Origin: Candidatus Scalindua japonica
GTDB lineage: Bacteria > Planctomycetota > Brocadiia > Brocadiales > Scalinduaceae
Direction of reading: 5' to 3'
Assembly (NCBI RefSeq): GCF_002443295.1
Contig: NZ_BAOS01000020.1
Location: forward strand, 1 to 53,940
Length of the DNA: 53,940 nucleotides
Positions 44,693 to 53,808 of this stretch are shown in pieces. Each line of letters starts with the position of its first letter. Positions within the stretch are counted from its first letter, which is position 1. Both the position numbers and the translations under genes were made by a program. The notes under the pieces were generated by a model. It saw only the letters and a list, made by a program, of their open reading frames with translations. It did no database searches and was not told the DNA's origin.

Positions 44693-45220
44693 TTACCGTT
44701 TCTTGCTTTTAGCCGCTGCCTTCTTCTTTGTTGTTACCTTTTCTACTGTCTTTTTTACCGTCTTCTTCTCCGCCTTTTTCTCTTCTTCTTTTTTTGCCTC
44801 TACTTTTTTCTTCTTTTTTCCTGCTTCTTTTACCTGTTTCTTAATATTTTTTATGTAATCCTCATATTCATCTTCATCCATCAGGGAATCAAGGTTATCA
44901 TCTTCAGCCAACCGGACCTTAATGAACCAGCCATCTCCATAGGGATCTTTCTGCAAAGTTTTTAAACTGGTAGACAAATCGGTGTTTACCTTCACAATTT
45001 CACCACTTAGTGGCGCTATTAAGTCATGCAGGGTATTTATGGATTCGATTTCACCATATGAAATACCATAAATAACTTCTTCTCCGACTTTTGGCAGACA
45101 AAGGTCTATGAGATCTCCCAGCGCGTCAGTAAGATAATCAGTTATTCCAATTGTTACTACTTTCCTTTTTAACTCAATCCAGTTATGTTCCGGAGCATAT
45201 TTAATTTTTGCTTTTTTCAT
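44693..45220 (-). CDS. GcvH-like protein lacking the lipoyl lysine, with H1-like tail
   Basis: 175 residues. Residues 1-125 follow glycine cleavage H protein closely ('HNWIEL', 'VTIGITDYLTDALGDLIDLCLPKVGEEV', 'GEIVKVNTDL', 'DPYGDGWFIKVRL'). At the lipoyl site 'ES[IV]K' the sequence is 'ESIN', so Asn62 replaces the modified Lys. Residues about 130-175 are a Lys/Ala/Glu-rich, histone-H1-like tail. No gcvT or gcvP nearby. It cannot carry lipoate at the usual site, so it is a repurposed H-fold protein, perhaps nucleic-acid or scaffold-binding. Confidence 0.86.
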   Translation of the reverse strand: MKKAKIKYAPEHNWIELKRKVVTIGITDYLTDALGDLIDLCLPKVGEEVIYGISYGEIESINTLHDLIAPLSGEIVKVNTDLSTSLKTLQKDPYGDGWFIKVRLAEDDNLDSLMDEDEYEDYIKNIKKQVKEAGKKKKKVEAKKEEEKKAEKKTVKKTVEKVTTKKKAAAKSKKR

Positions 45221-45221
45221 T

Positions 45222-45785
45222 TTAGTTTAATATAAAATTGTTTAATCTCGTATAAATTGGCCCTCTTGGGGTTAACTTACTTTGTATTAACGACAGAGAT
45301 GTGACTTTTTCAAGGCCGAAGAAACAATCTGTTCCGGAGCACAACGCATTTTTGAGTTTGGAAATCTTTCTCTGTGATTTGACTCTGCCGAGTGTAATAT
45401 GTCCAACGTATTTTCCTGATTCCTTTCTTATACCAAGCCGCTCAACTCCTTTGTCGAGTTTCTCATGGATTCTGCGAAGATCATTGCCTCGCTCCTGCAC
45501 ATAGACATAAACCACTCGCGGGTTCTTAAGACCTGGAAATGCCCCAATATTCCCAATGCTTATACTGAATGGCCTTACGCCGGAAGCAGCATCATTAATA
45601 ATCTGATTCAAGTTTGTAAGCACCTCCTCATCTATATTTCCAATAAATTTCAGAGTCAAGTGGATATTCTCAGGAGCAACCCACCTGACATCAGCGCCTG
45701 TCCTCTTTAACTTGCTCAAGTATTCAGATAGTTTGTTCTTTATATCACTATCAATTTCTATTGCGATAAATACTCTAATAGTCAT
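45222..45785 (-). CDS. thpR: RNA 2',3'-cyclic phosphodiesterase
   Basis: 187-residue 2H phosphoesterase. Both H-x-T/S-x motifs are present: 'IHLTLKFIGN' (about 41-50) and 'GHITLGRVK' (about 128-136). These hydrolyse 2',3'-cyclic phosphates on RNA ends to 2'-phosphates. Length is normal for ThpR/LigT. It lies one base upstream of the GcvH-like start and 35 bases after gltX, so the three share a transcript. Confidence 0.94.
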   Translation of the reverse strand: MTIRVFIAIEIDSDIKNKLSEYLSKLKRTGADVRWVAPENIHLTLKFIGNIDEEVLTNLNQIINDAASGVRPFSISIGNIGAFPGLKNPRVVYVYVQERGNDLRRIHEKLDKGVERLGIRKESGKYVGHITLGRVKSQRKISKLKNALCSGTDCFFGLEKVTSLSLIQSKLTPRGPIYTRLNNFILN

Positions 45786-45820
45786 GTAAATTTTACTATC
45801 GTTTTCCGGAAAATCCAGTA

Positions 45821-47140
45821 TTAGTCTGATAAAAAAGTATTTATTGCGTATTCCAGTCTCTTCAGGGTCTTTTCTTTACCTAAAAGTTCTAAACTTTCAA
45901 AAATTCCCGCGCTGGCACTTTTTCCTATAAGAGCAACTCTTATTGGTTGGGCCAATTTACCAAACCCAATATTATGTTCAGTTGTTATCGACCGCAAACA
46001 ATTTTCTAATTCCTCAATTGACGAGAAGTCTCTGATTTCCTTCAGTTTCCTGTAAGCATCTTCTACTAAAGACAAATTACCCTTTTTCAGATGCTTTCGT
46101 ACTGCCGCGTCTTCATACTCAATTTCATCAGAAAAAAACGGTGCAGCTAATGTTACAAACTCCGGTAGCGTTCTAAACCTCTCTTTATATAACTCTACGA
46201 GCTTATGCAACCATTCAGCTGACACTACATCATTATCTAAATTTGCATCTTTTATATATGGTTGTAATTCACTGACAAGTTTGCCAACCGGCAGATTTTG
46301 AATATATTTGCTGTTCATCCAGTCAAGCTTTGCAAAATCGAAACGTGAACTGGTTTTATTAACTCGTTTCAGAGTAAACTTCTCTATCATCTCCTGCCTG
46401 GTTAAAAGTTCCTGATCATGCCCTGGCGACCAACCAAGCAGCGCTATAAAATTAACCAGAGCATCAGGCAAATAACCTTTCACGCGATAATCCGTTACAG
46501 ATGTCGCTCCGTGGCGCTTACTCATGCGGGAGCCATCTTCTCCAAGAATCATTGGAATATGAGCAAACTCTGGCAAGTTAAAACCCAATGCTTTGTAAAG
46601 AGCAACCTGCCTTGGCGTATTGGAGAGATGATCATCTCCACGTATAATGTGTGTAATTCCCATTACCCCGTCATCAACAACACACGCAAAGTTATATGCA
46701 GGGAAGCCGTCTGCTTTCTGTATAATAAAATCTTCAATAAGGGAAGTGTCTGAATGAATATTTCCATGAACCATATCATCAAAACTGGTCTGCTCCCCCG
46801 TAATTTTAAAACGTACAGCCCTCCCTTTCTCCGGATCGTCTACATGATACGCTTTGTCCTCCTGCAATAATTTTTCTACGTATTCATTGTATATCTCAAG
46901 CCTGTCGCTCTGATGATACGGACCTTCATCCCAATCTAAGCCAAGCCATGTCATACTATCCAGAATTGCCTGAGTTGCCTCTTCGGTAGAACGCTGCCTG
47001 TCGGTATCTTCAATCCTCAATACCATTTTCCCGTTATTGTGTCTGGCAAAAAGCCAGTTATAGAGAGCTGTCCTCGCGCCTCCAATATGCAGAAAACCTG
47101 TGGGGCTGGGTGGAAATCTTACTTTAACATTTGAATCCAT
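45821..47140 (-). CDS. gltX: glutamyl-tRNA synthetase
   Basis: 439-residue class I synthetase. 'RFPPSPTGFLHIGGARTALYN' region holds the HIGH-like motif and 'EDGSRMSKRHGA' the KMSKS equivalent; 'FACVVDDGVMGITHIIRGDDHLSNTP' is the substrate core. It is about 30-50 residues shorter than typical GltX, mostly in the anticodon-binding part, but no frameshift is seen. Next to argC, with an 11-base gap. Confidence 0.96.
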   Translation of the reverse strand: MDSNVKVRFPPSPTGFLHIGGARTALYNWLFARHNNGKMVLRIEDTDRQRSTEEATQAILDSMTWLGLDWDEGPYHQSDRLEIYNEYVEKLLQEDKAYHVDDPEKGRAVRFKITGEQTSFDDMVHGNIHSDTSLIEDFIIQKADGFPAYNFACVVDDGVMGITHIIRGDDHLSNTPRQVALYKALGFNLPEFAHIPMILGEDGSRMSKRHGATSVTDYRVKGYLPDALVNFIALLGWSPGHDQELLTRQEMIEKFTLKRVNKTSSRFDFAKLDWMNSKYIQNLPVGKLVSELQPYIKDANLDNDVVSAEWLHKLVELYKERFRTLPEFVTLAAPFFSDEIEYEDAAVRKHLKKGNLSLVEDAYRKLKEIRDFSSIEELENCLRSITTEHNIGFGKLAQPIRVALIGKSASAGIFESLELLGKEKTLKRLEYAINTFLSD

Positions 47141-47151
47141 TAATTTTACCT

Positions 47152-48171
47152 CTAATACAAAAGTCCCAATGTCTCTTCAAAACCGTACATAATATTCATA
47201 TTTTGAACGGCCTGCCCGGCCGCCCCTTTTATTAAGTTATCTATTGTAGACAATATTATAACACGTTCGTCAACTACCCTGATTGCTATCTCACAAAAAT
47301 TTGTCCCAACAACGTCTTTCGTTCCTGGAAGTTTGTCATCTTTTTTGACCCTGACAAAAGGTTCTTTTGAATAATAATCATTATATATAGCTATAATCTC
47401 TTTACCAGAGCTTTTCTTTCTGGTTTTTACATATGTTGTACACAGAATGCCCCTGTTCATTGGGATTAAATGCGGAGTAAAGTAAACGTTTGTATCTGAT
47501 TTCCCAATCAGGGAAAGTATGTTTTTAATCTCAGGCGTATGGCGATGTACACCCACATTATAAGCCTCAATATTTTCATTGCGCTCACAATATTGAGTCC
47601 CCTCTTTAGGTTCACGCCCGCTACCGGAAATTCCGGATTTAGCATCAATGATTATATCATCTGTCTGAATGTAACCATTTGAGATCAATGGAGCTAAGCC
47701 AATTATCGCAGAAGTGGGATAACATCCGGGGTTTGCAACCAAATCTGCCTTCTTAATCTTTTCCCTGAATATCTCAGGAAGGCCGTAGGTCGCATTGTCC
47801 AGATTCGATGGATCAGTATGTTTAGCCTTGTACCATTTTTCGTAAATAGATTTATCCTGAAATCGGTAATCTGCACTCAGATCAACTACTCTTATTCCCG
47901 CATTCAGAAGCGCGGGAACATACTGCATAGCGATAACCGGAGGAAGGGTAACAAAAGCCATATCTACGCCTATTGGTACATCATCCTTGTCCATCCGAGA
48001 ACAGTGCATATCAAGTCTGTTTGTTAAAACGGGAAAAATATCAGAAATCTTGAATCCACCTTCTCTTCTGATACCAAGATACGATAGGTCGATCTCAGGA
48101 TGACGCAATAAAATCTTTATTAACTCCAGGCTTGTGTAAGCTGTCGCCCCGATAATACCAGCTTTGATCAA
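47152..48171 (-). CDS. argC: N-acetyl-gamma-glutamyl-phosphate reductase
   Basis: 339 residues. NADP-binding start 'AGIIGATAYTSLELIKILLRHPEI'; the catalytic Cys is in 'VANPGCYPTSAIIGLAPL'; 'GVHRHTPEI' and 'FTPHLIPMNRGIL' complete the active site. Third step of arginine biosynthesis. First gene of the argC-gltX-thpR-gcvH-like run on the minus strand. Confidence 0.96.
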   Translation of the reverse strand: MIKAGIIGATAYTSLELIKILLRHPEIDLSYLGIRREGGFKISDIFPVLTNRLDMHCSRMDKDDVPIGVDMAFVTLPPVIAMQYVPALLNAGIRVVDLSADYRFQDKSIYEKWYKAKHTDPSNLDNATYGLPEIFREKIKKADLVANPGCYPTSAIIGLAPLISNGYIQTDDIIIDAKSGISGSGREPKEGTQYCERNENIEAYNVGVHRHTPEIKNILSLIGKSDTNVYFTPHLIPMNRGILCTTYVKTRKKSSGKEIIAIYNDYYSKEPFVRVKKDDKLPGTKDVVGTNFCEIAIRVVDERVIILSTIDNLIKGAAGQAVQNMNIMYGFEETLGLLY

Positions 48172-48612
48172 TAATTATCTCCGTATTTCAAGGCAATAAG
48201 ACTCATACGCTTGAAAAAATTCAATGTTATAACACTTCGGCTCAACTCAATGTGATGTCATCCTGAGCCCCCGCCTGTACCGGATCGGACTGGGAGTAAA
48301 AGGATTGTCTCTTGTCGCGTAGCAACCTAACTTGTTAAAATACAATTACTTTTGGATAATAACAACCCTTTCCAAAAACGTCAAATCCAAAATTTACCGT
48401 TATCAATTAAGTGAAAAGAAGTACCGTTTTTAATAGTGTCAAGGAGAAACGAGCCAGAGAAAAGGCAACACATAAATTACTACAGAAATAGAAAGTATGG
48501 TAATAACATTTCAATATAAATGAGGTATAAAGTTTGTGCCTTGACACTCAATTATTTGTTTGGTAGATTAAAAGATGTTATTCATTTAAACAATTTTTCA
48601 GGTAATACTAAA
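48172..48612. other. divergent intergenic region, no gene
   Basis: About 440 bases between the divergent argC and TPR genes, so it should hold both promoters, but no strong -35/-10 pair stands out. A GC-rich GCCCGCCTGTACCGG word at about 48271 resembles the CCTGCCGG words of 42.6 and 44.6 kb. An upstream ATG at 48520, in frame with the TPR gene, has no RBS. Confidence 0.4.
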
Positions 48613-49623
48613 ATGAAAAAATTTCTCTTTTTACCAATACTATTTATGGCTTTTTTCATGATGTTTTTTGTAACATCATCGCAGGGTGCCGACAATTTTA
48701 AGGAATTTTATAATAAAGGTATTGAATTTTATAAACAGGGCAAATACGATCAAGCAGGAAAAGAATTTAATAAAGCAATAGAATTAAAACCTAATGATGT
48801 TTACGCCCTTTATGGATTGGGGAACACATATTATTGTAAGGCAAAGTATGATGATGCTGTCAAAGTTTACACTAAGGCAATCAATATAAATCCTGATTAT
48901 GCCAAGGTGCACTATTCACTGTCTCTTGCCTATAGTAAATTGGGAATGACACGTGAAGCGGAAAAGCAGAAGACAATGTTCAGAAAATTGTCTCAAGGAG
49001 GAAAAAGTGGCGGTTCATCATCGCATACGAAAGCATCACACACCAGTTCTCACGCAAAAGTTGAACACACCCCAAAAAAATCCTTATCTCATGCTCCAAA
49101 AAAATCTTTGCATGAAACGAAACGAACAGACACGCATGCGGCAAGTGGACACCAGGCGAAAACACAAGACACACATGCGGCAAGTGGACACCAGGCAAAA
49201 ACACAAGACACACATGCGGCAAGTGGACACCAGGCAAAAACACAAGACACACATGCGGCAAGTGGACACCAGGCAAAAACACAAGACACACATGCGGCAA
49301 GTGGACACCAGGCGAAAACACAAGACACACATGCGGCAAATAAGCATGATGGTAGAGGAAGTTCAAACTCAATCTTCAAAGGTTATTCAGGGGAAACACA
49401 TGAAGCAGATAAACGTGTTTTTAAGAATAAAAGTCGTGGAACATATAGTTTTTCGAAAAAACCCTATAGTCGCGTTAAATATTTTATTCAGGATAAATGG
49501 TTTGCGTCCGGCATAAATAAAATATGGATTTGCACTGCCGGCTATCTTTTTGGAATTCAGATATGGCTTTGCGTGGTAGCGTTCTTTTGCCTGGTATTGT
49601 GGAGAATCCGAGAGAAGGCATGA
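48613..49623 (+). CDS. exported TPR protein with 13-residue tandem repeat
   Basis: 336 residues from the ATG at 48613, chosen because it begins a signal peptide ('FLFLPILFMAFFMMFFVTSSQGA') and has an AGG about ten bases upstream. Three TPR units follow ('FKEFYNKGIEFYKQGKYDQA', 'DVYALYGLGNTYYCKAKYDDA', 'YAKVHYSLSLAYSKLGMTREA'). Then a low-complexity Ser/His/Lys region, five copies of THAASGHQAKTQD plus a partial sixth, and a C-terminal transmembrane helix with a basic end ('FFCLVLWRIREKA'). Likely an envelope scaffold. Repeat copy number may vary. Confidence 0.85.
   Translation: MKKFLFLPILFMAFFMMFFVTSSQGADNFKEFYNKGIEFYKQGKYDQAGKEFNKAIELKPNDVYALYGLGNTYYCKAKYDDAVKVYTKAININPDYAKVHYSLSLAYSKLGMTREAEKQKTMFRKLSQGGKSGGSSSHTKASHTSSHAKVEHTPKKSLSHAPKKSLHETKRTDTHAASGHQAKTQDTHAASGHQAKTQDTHAASGHQAKTQDTHAASGHQAKTQDTHAASGHQAKTQDTHAANKHDGRGSSNSIFKGYSGETHEADKRVFKNKSRGTYSFSKKPYSRVKYFIQDKWFASGINKIWICTAGYLFGIQIWLCVVAFFCLVLWRIREKA
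49132..49342 (+). repeat. 39-bp in-frame tandem repeat
   Basis: Five full units plus a partial sixth starting ACRCATGCGGCAAGTGGACA. Units differ only at single bases (ACG/ACA at the first codon of unit 1; GCG/GCA Ala in units 1 and 5 versus 2-4). Unit length is divisible by three, so copy changes keep the frame. Near identity suggests recent expansion. Confidence 0.95.
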
Positions 49624-50030
49624 TTTCCTTCTTTGTCCTCACAGGCTCATTTCTTTACATCAGAAACACCATCTTCAACTCCCAGCCTTAATGATATCAG
49701 GCAGGCAACAAAGTTAAACGTCAAAATTGAAAGCGAAAACGACCAGAATTGATTAATCAGTTTAAGCCGTAAAATCGTTTTTTTCAGATACTTTTAACTT
49801 TTTATGAATACATAAAAACTATTAATAGAAAAGGTGCGGATAAATACCTGCGGGGAATAACAATACCTCTTGTCTCCTCAGAAGCTTCTCAGGTTACATC
49901 AGATGTCAAATCTTTATACTGAAATTTCGGATGTTGTTAGTATTTAGATTATTTTAATTGACAAAATTCTTCCTTTTGTTATTTTCAATTAACACATGTT
50001 TTTATTTTAGATAACGGTAACCCATTAAAT
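49624..50030. other. intergenic, no recognisable gene
   Basis: About 400 AT-rich bases between the TPR gene and the metal-efflux cluster. No ORF, hairpin terminator or repeat stands out; the promoter of the efflux cluster is expected here. Confidence 0.4.
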
Positions 50031-50426
50031 ATGTTAAGAAAAACAATCAAGAACAGATGCTATATGACCCTGATATTGTTCGCATTTTGTTTATCAAGCG
50101 CGACTTTAGGCAGTTCTCTGTTATTTGGGTCTGATGCACATTTTCATCAAGATAACGTGCATGTTCATCACACTGATAAGGATCATGGTCTTGGAGGTTC
50201 GGACCATAAGGATGCAGATACAATCTTGTACCTTGACTATGTAACGGTGAATTCTTCTAATCATGTTAACATATTTTCCAGTCTCAATTCTTATCTTTAT
50301 TCTCATGATCTTCCAGATTACTGTTTTAATTTGTCTAACAATCTTTCAGAAATTCTGCATTATTTAAACAAGTGTAGTTTCTGCACTCATGATCTGTATC
50401 AACTCAAATCAGCATATCTGATTTAA
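50031..50426 (+). CDS. small His-rich exported protein of the metal-efflux cluster
   Basis: 131 residues. N-terminal hydrophobic signal ('MTLILFAFCLSSATLGSSLLF', about 12-32), then 'DAHFHQDNVHVHHTDKDHGLGGSDHKDAD', with eight His in 29 residues, and a C-terminal Cys pair 'CSFCTHDLYQL'. Small His-rich periplasmic proteins (CzcI-like) precede czc operons. It probably binds divalent metal and senses or buffers it. Start is the first ATG; the RBS is weak. Confidence 0.65.
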   Translation: MLRKTIKNRCYMTLILFAFCLSSATLGSSLLFGSDAHFHQDNVHVHHTDKDHGLGGSDHKDADTILYLDYVTVNSSNHVNIFSSLNSYLYSHDLPDYCFNLSNNLSEILHYLNKCSFCTHDLYQLKSAYLI

Positions 50427-50639
50427 ACAATTCATTCTGTCATTCTCTGTTTTTTAGCAATCCATTCTTACACGATCCATTTGATTAATGGTATCTGTAC
50501 GTTCATTCTTACTCTGGACTAAAATGTTTTGCAGTGCAGAGGTTATGTCAATTTGTAATGAAAAGCACAGATTGAGGCGGCAAGTCAACACTATACAAAC
50601 AGCTTGTATACACACTTTTTTTATTATTAACAAGAGGTA

Positions 50640-51932
50640 ATGACAATGCAGAAAATATTACGTTTATCCATACTTATGCTCGGAGTCTCTTATTGCGCGA
50701 TATGTTCCGATAAGGCCCTGCTGCAGTCTCACGCACAGGAATCAAATAAAGAAATTGAATATTTTACACTGGAAGAAGCGGTAGATATTGCCATTAATAA
50801 TAATCCCTTAATAAAGTCAAAAAAACATAACATAGGTTCTTATGAAGGAAGAATAAAGCAGGCAGGACTGCTGCCAAACCCGGAGATAGAATTCTACACA
50901 CAGGAAACACCAACTAATAATATAGGTTTTGATCAGAGCCAGAACTCTGTTGCCTTATTCCAGAAGCTGGAGACAGGGGGAAAGAGGAAATTGAGAGTTA
51001 AAGCAGCCAAAAAAGAAAAGAAGGTAATGGAAATGGATCTTCAGGCTACAATAACTGATACTAGAGCAAAGGTTAAGAAGTCATTCTTTAACGTTCTTAC
51101 GGCACAGGATGAATTAAAGTTTGCAGAAGAGACCTTAGAGATTGCTAAGAGTCTGATGTCTATTTCAAGCCAAAGATTTAAAATTGGAGATATTGCCAGG
51201 ATTGAGGTTCTCAAAGCAGAAATAGAATTGTCCAATGCTAAAATGAGAGTGCAAGATGCTGAAAGAAAACATCTTAATTCAGTAAAGATGTTGCAGACTG
51301 TCATGGGTGTACCAGACATTGGTATGAATAATCTGTTTCCTATTTCAACTGATGATACACCGTCACTAAATCTGGATACACTAAATGATTTACTTTTAGA
51401 AAACCATCCCGCACTGAAGGCGAGGGAGAGGGTTGTAGATCTCTCACAAATAAATATTTCCGAGGCAAAGAGAATGGCAATCCCTGATATTAATGCAACT
51501 GTTGGATATAAAAGGCTCTCTTCAACAGATATCAATACTGTTCAGGCGGGAATAGAGTTTCCTTTACCAATTTTCAACAGAAATCAGGGTAAGATTATTG
51601 AAGCCAGGGCATTATCTCACAAGGCAAAAGACGATTTAGAGATTGTTAGAAATCAATTACTACTTCAATTGAGCAATGCATTTTCTTTATATATTTCAAC
51701 TCGTGAACAAGCTCGTTTCTTCGTCGATACCATAATACCACAGGCAGAAGAATCCTTAAAGCTAGCCAGACAAGGATATGAGCATGGTGAATTCGATTAT
51801 CTTCAGGTGCTGGATGCACAAAGAACATTGGCAATCACAAAAGTTTCATATTTGAAGATTTTAAACGAACTCTTTTCTTCAATAACTGAAATAGAAAAGC
51901 TTGTTGGAGTAAAGATATCTGATATTAAATAA
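50640..51932 (+). CDS. TolC-family outer-membrane factor (CzcC/CusC-like)
   Basis: 430 residues. A signal peptide, then 'EYFTLEEAVDIAINNNPLIKSKKHNI', the standard CzcC start, and two OEP repeats: 'QAGLLPNPEIEFYTQETP' in the first half, 'FPLPIFNRNQGKIIEARAL' in the second, ending with 'YEHGEFDYLQVLDAQRTL'. It forms the outer-membrane channel for RND metal efflux. Two candidate ATGs (50640, 50646) share the AGAGG upstream. Confidence 0.93.
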   Translation: MTMQKILRLSILMLGVSYCAICSDKALLQSHAQESNKEIEYFTLEEAVDIAINNNPLIKSKKHNIGSYEGRIKQAGLLPNPEIEFYTQETPTNNIGFDQSQNSVALFQKLETGGKRKLRVKAAKKEKKVMEMDLQATITDTRAKVKKSFFNVLTAQDELKFAEETLEIAKSLMSISSQRFKIGDIARIEVLKAEIELSNAKMRVQDAERKHLNSVKMLQTVMGVPDIGMNNLFPISTDDTPSLNLDTLNDLLLENHPALKARERVVDLSQINISEAKRMAIPDINATVGYKRLSSTDINTVQAGIEFPLPIFNRNQGKIIEARALSHKAKDDLEIVRNQLLLQLSNAFSLYISTREQARFFVDTIIPQAEESLKLARQGYEHGEFDYLQVLDAQRTLAITKVSYLKILNELFSSITEIEKLVGVKISDIK

Positions 51933-51993
51933 TTTATTATTTACCACTGAAAATCACTATAAAATTAAAAACATTTTTCACGAGGATATTTAC

Positions 51994-53604
51994 ATGATTA
52001 TAACCTCTATTTATTATCCGCTTTTTAGAGCTAAGTATTTGTGTGTTCGTAAGGAAATTTTTAACCATTTAAAATCACTTACCATGGACAAAGCAATTAT
52101 TTCATTCCTCATCATTACAACCTTATTATTCAGTTGCAATAATGATGTCCATAATCACGTTAATACCGAACACGGAAATGAAACACATACAAGTGTTGAG
52201 ATTGAACCACTTGCTTACACTCTCTACACAGATAAAACGGAACTATTTGTAGAGTTTAAACCTTTGATTGTAGGAAAAATTTCGAAGTTCGCTGCCCACT
52301 TTACCCAATTAGGCGAAAACTTCAAAGCAGTTACAGAAGGTACAGTAACCGTTAGCCTGATCGGAAATAAAAAACAATCACCTGATAGAGCTGAAAAACC
52401 ATCATCTCCAGGCATATTTCGATTGGCTTTGAATCCAGAAAATTCTGGCACGTGTCAGTTGGTCTTTGACATTCAGACTAAAGAATTTACTGACAAAATC
52501 ACAATCCAAAGCGTTACTGTTTACCCTGATACAAAAACTGCATTGGCAAATCGGCAAGAACAAACAATCGAAGAAGAATTGGTTTATTTAAAAGAACAGG
52601 CATGGAAGGTTGATTTTGCCAATAGGGAAGTTAAAAGACAACCATTTACTGAAATTATCAAGACAACCGGACAAATCTTATCAACATATGAAGACGAGGT
52701 AATTATAACAGCAAAAAGCAGTGGTATCATATCGTTTGGAAAAAATAAAAAACTGATTGGTTCTTCTGTAGATTCCGGCGAGACCCTATTTATAATTTCA
52801 GGATCCGGTTTAACAGAAGACAATTTAGATGCTAAATACAAGGACGCAAAAAACAACTATGAAAAAATCAAAATAGATTTTGAAAGAGCCAAAGGTTTGG
52901 TAAAAAACAATATCATTTCACAAAAACAGTTTCAGGAAACACAACTCCGACTCAAAAATGCTCAAACGACTTTTAACACTATTGAGAAAAACTATACTGC
53001 TGGTGGACACAAAATCACGTCACCAATACACGGGTTTATAAAAAGTGTGATGACAAGAGAAGGAGAGTATGTTGAAATCGGACAGTCAGTCGCCAGTATT
53101 TCCCAAAACCGCAAGCTCATCTTAAAAGCCGAAGTGCCTCAAAAGTATTTCTCAAAACTAAATAACATTTCATCAGCAAATTTTGTCACCACTTACGACA
53201 GTAAAATATACAGCACCGACAGCTTAAATGGAAAACTCATTTCCTATGGAAAAAGCACCAACAACAACGCTTATTATATTCCGGTAAATTTTGAGATTAA
53301 CAATAATGGAGAAATTATTCCCGGCTCTTTTGTAGAAGTTTTATTAAAAACAAATGTGATTAAAGAAGCGTTAGTAATACCATACTCAGCGCTTATAGAA
53401 GAACAGGGCAATTATTTTGCTTATGTGCAAACATCAGGCGAAGGATTCCAAAAACGTGAATTAGAAATCGGCGCCAATGATGGCATGAGTGTCCAGATAT
53501 TAGAAGGCATAAACGAAGGTGAAAGAGTTGTCATTAAAGGAGGATACCAAATAAAGTTAGCAACAATGTCAGGAAAAATACCTGCTCATGGACACGAACA
53601 CTAA
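51994..53604 (+). CDS. RND periplasmic adaptor (CzcB/CusB-like) with His-rich start
   Basis: 536 residues. A GAGG nine bases before the ATG at 51994 supports that start, but the signal and lipobox ('LIITTLLFSC') begin at Met31 (52084). A His-rich stretch ('VHNHVNTEHGNETHTS') and an extra N-terminal beta domain ('LFVEFKPLIVGKISKFAAHF') precede the adaptor core. The hairpin and lipoyl core have 'VSLIGNKK', 'SGIISFGKN', 'GHKITSPIHGFIKSVMTREGEYVEIGQSV'. The architecture is common in Bacteroidota efflux systems. Confidence 0.92.
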   Translation: MIITSIYYPLFRAKYLCVRKEIFNHLKSLTMDKAIISFLIITTLLFSCNNDVHNHVNTEHGNETHTSVEIEPLAYTLYTDKTELFVEFKPLIVGKISKFAAHFTQLGENFKAVTEGTVTVSLIGNKKQSPDRAEKPSSPGIFRLALNPENSGTCQLVFDIQTKEFTDKITIQSVTVYPDTKTALANRQEQTIEEELVYLKEQAWKVDFANREVKRQPFTEIIKTTGQILSTYEDEVIITAKSSGIISFGKNKKLIGSSVDSGETLFIISGSGLTEDNLDAKYKDAKNNYEKIKIDFERAKGLVKNNIISQKQFQETQLRLKNAQTTFNTIEKNYTAGGHKITSPIHGFIKSVMTREGEYVEIGQSVASISQNRKLILKAEVPQKYFSKLNNISSANFVTTYDSKIYSTDSLNGKLISYGKSTNNNAYYIPVNFEINNNGEIIPGSFVEVLLKTNVIKEALVIPYSALIEEQGNYFAYVQTSGEGFQKRELEIGANDGMSVQILEGINEGERVVIKGGYQIKLATMSGKIPAHGHEH

Positions 53605-53658
53605 TTGAAATTTTGGATGTTGAATTTTGAATTATGAATGGTAAAGGGGACTTATAAA

Positions 53659-53748
53659 ATGAAAAAGGGAAATATAGTTTTTAATAAATCATTTGATTTT
53701 GCTTTACAAATCACTGCAATTGTTAAAACATCGCAATCGAAAGCGTAA
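53659..53748 (+). pseudogene. four-helix bundle (S23-type) protein start fragment
   Basis: 29 codons: 'MKKGNIVFNKSFDFALQITA' then nine more residues and TAA. The first helix is the start of four-helix-bundle (S23-type) proteins, as often found between czcB and czcA in Bacteroidota. Truncated to one helix. Confidence 0.6.
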
Positions 53749-53808
53749 ACTTTAATGAAATGTGAAATGTTCTAAAACAAAAATAATCCAAAATTTAAAA
53801 TTTCTACC

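Noticed and set aside
49132-49342. CRISPR-like array of 39-bp units
   Set aside because: Units are adjacent without spacers, lie in frame in a TPR gene and code for the same 13 residues. No cas genes nearby.
48980-49379. Long minus-strand ORFs rich in Cys/Val/Leu opposite the TPR gene
   Set aside because: They are mirror frames of the 39-bp tandem repeat, with no RBS or family resemblance.
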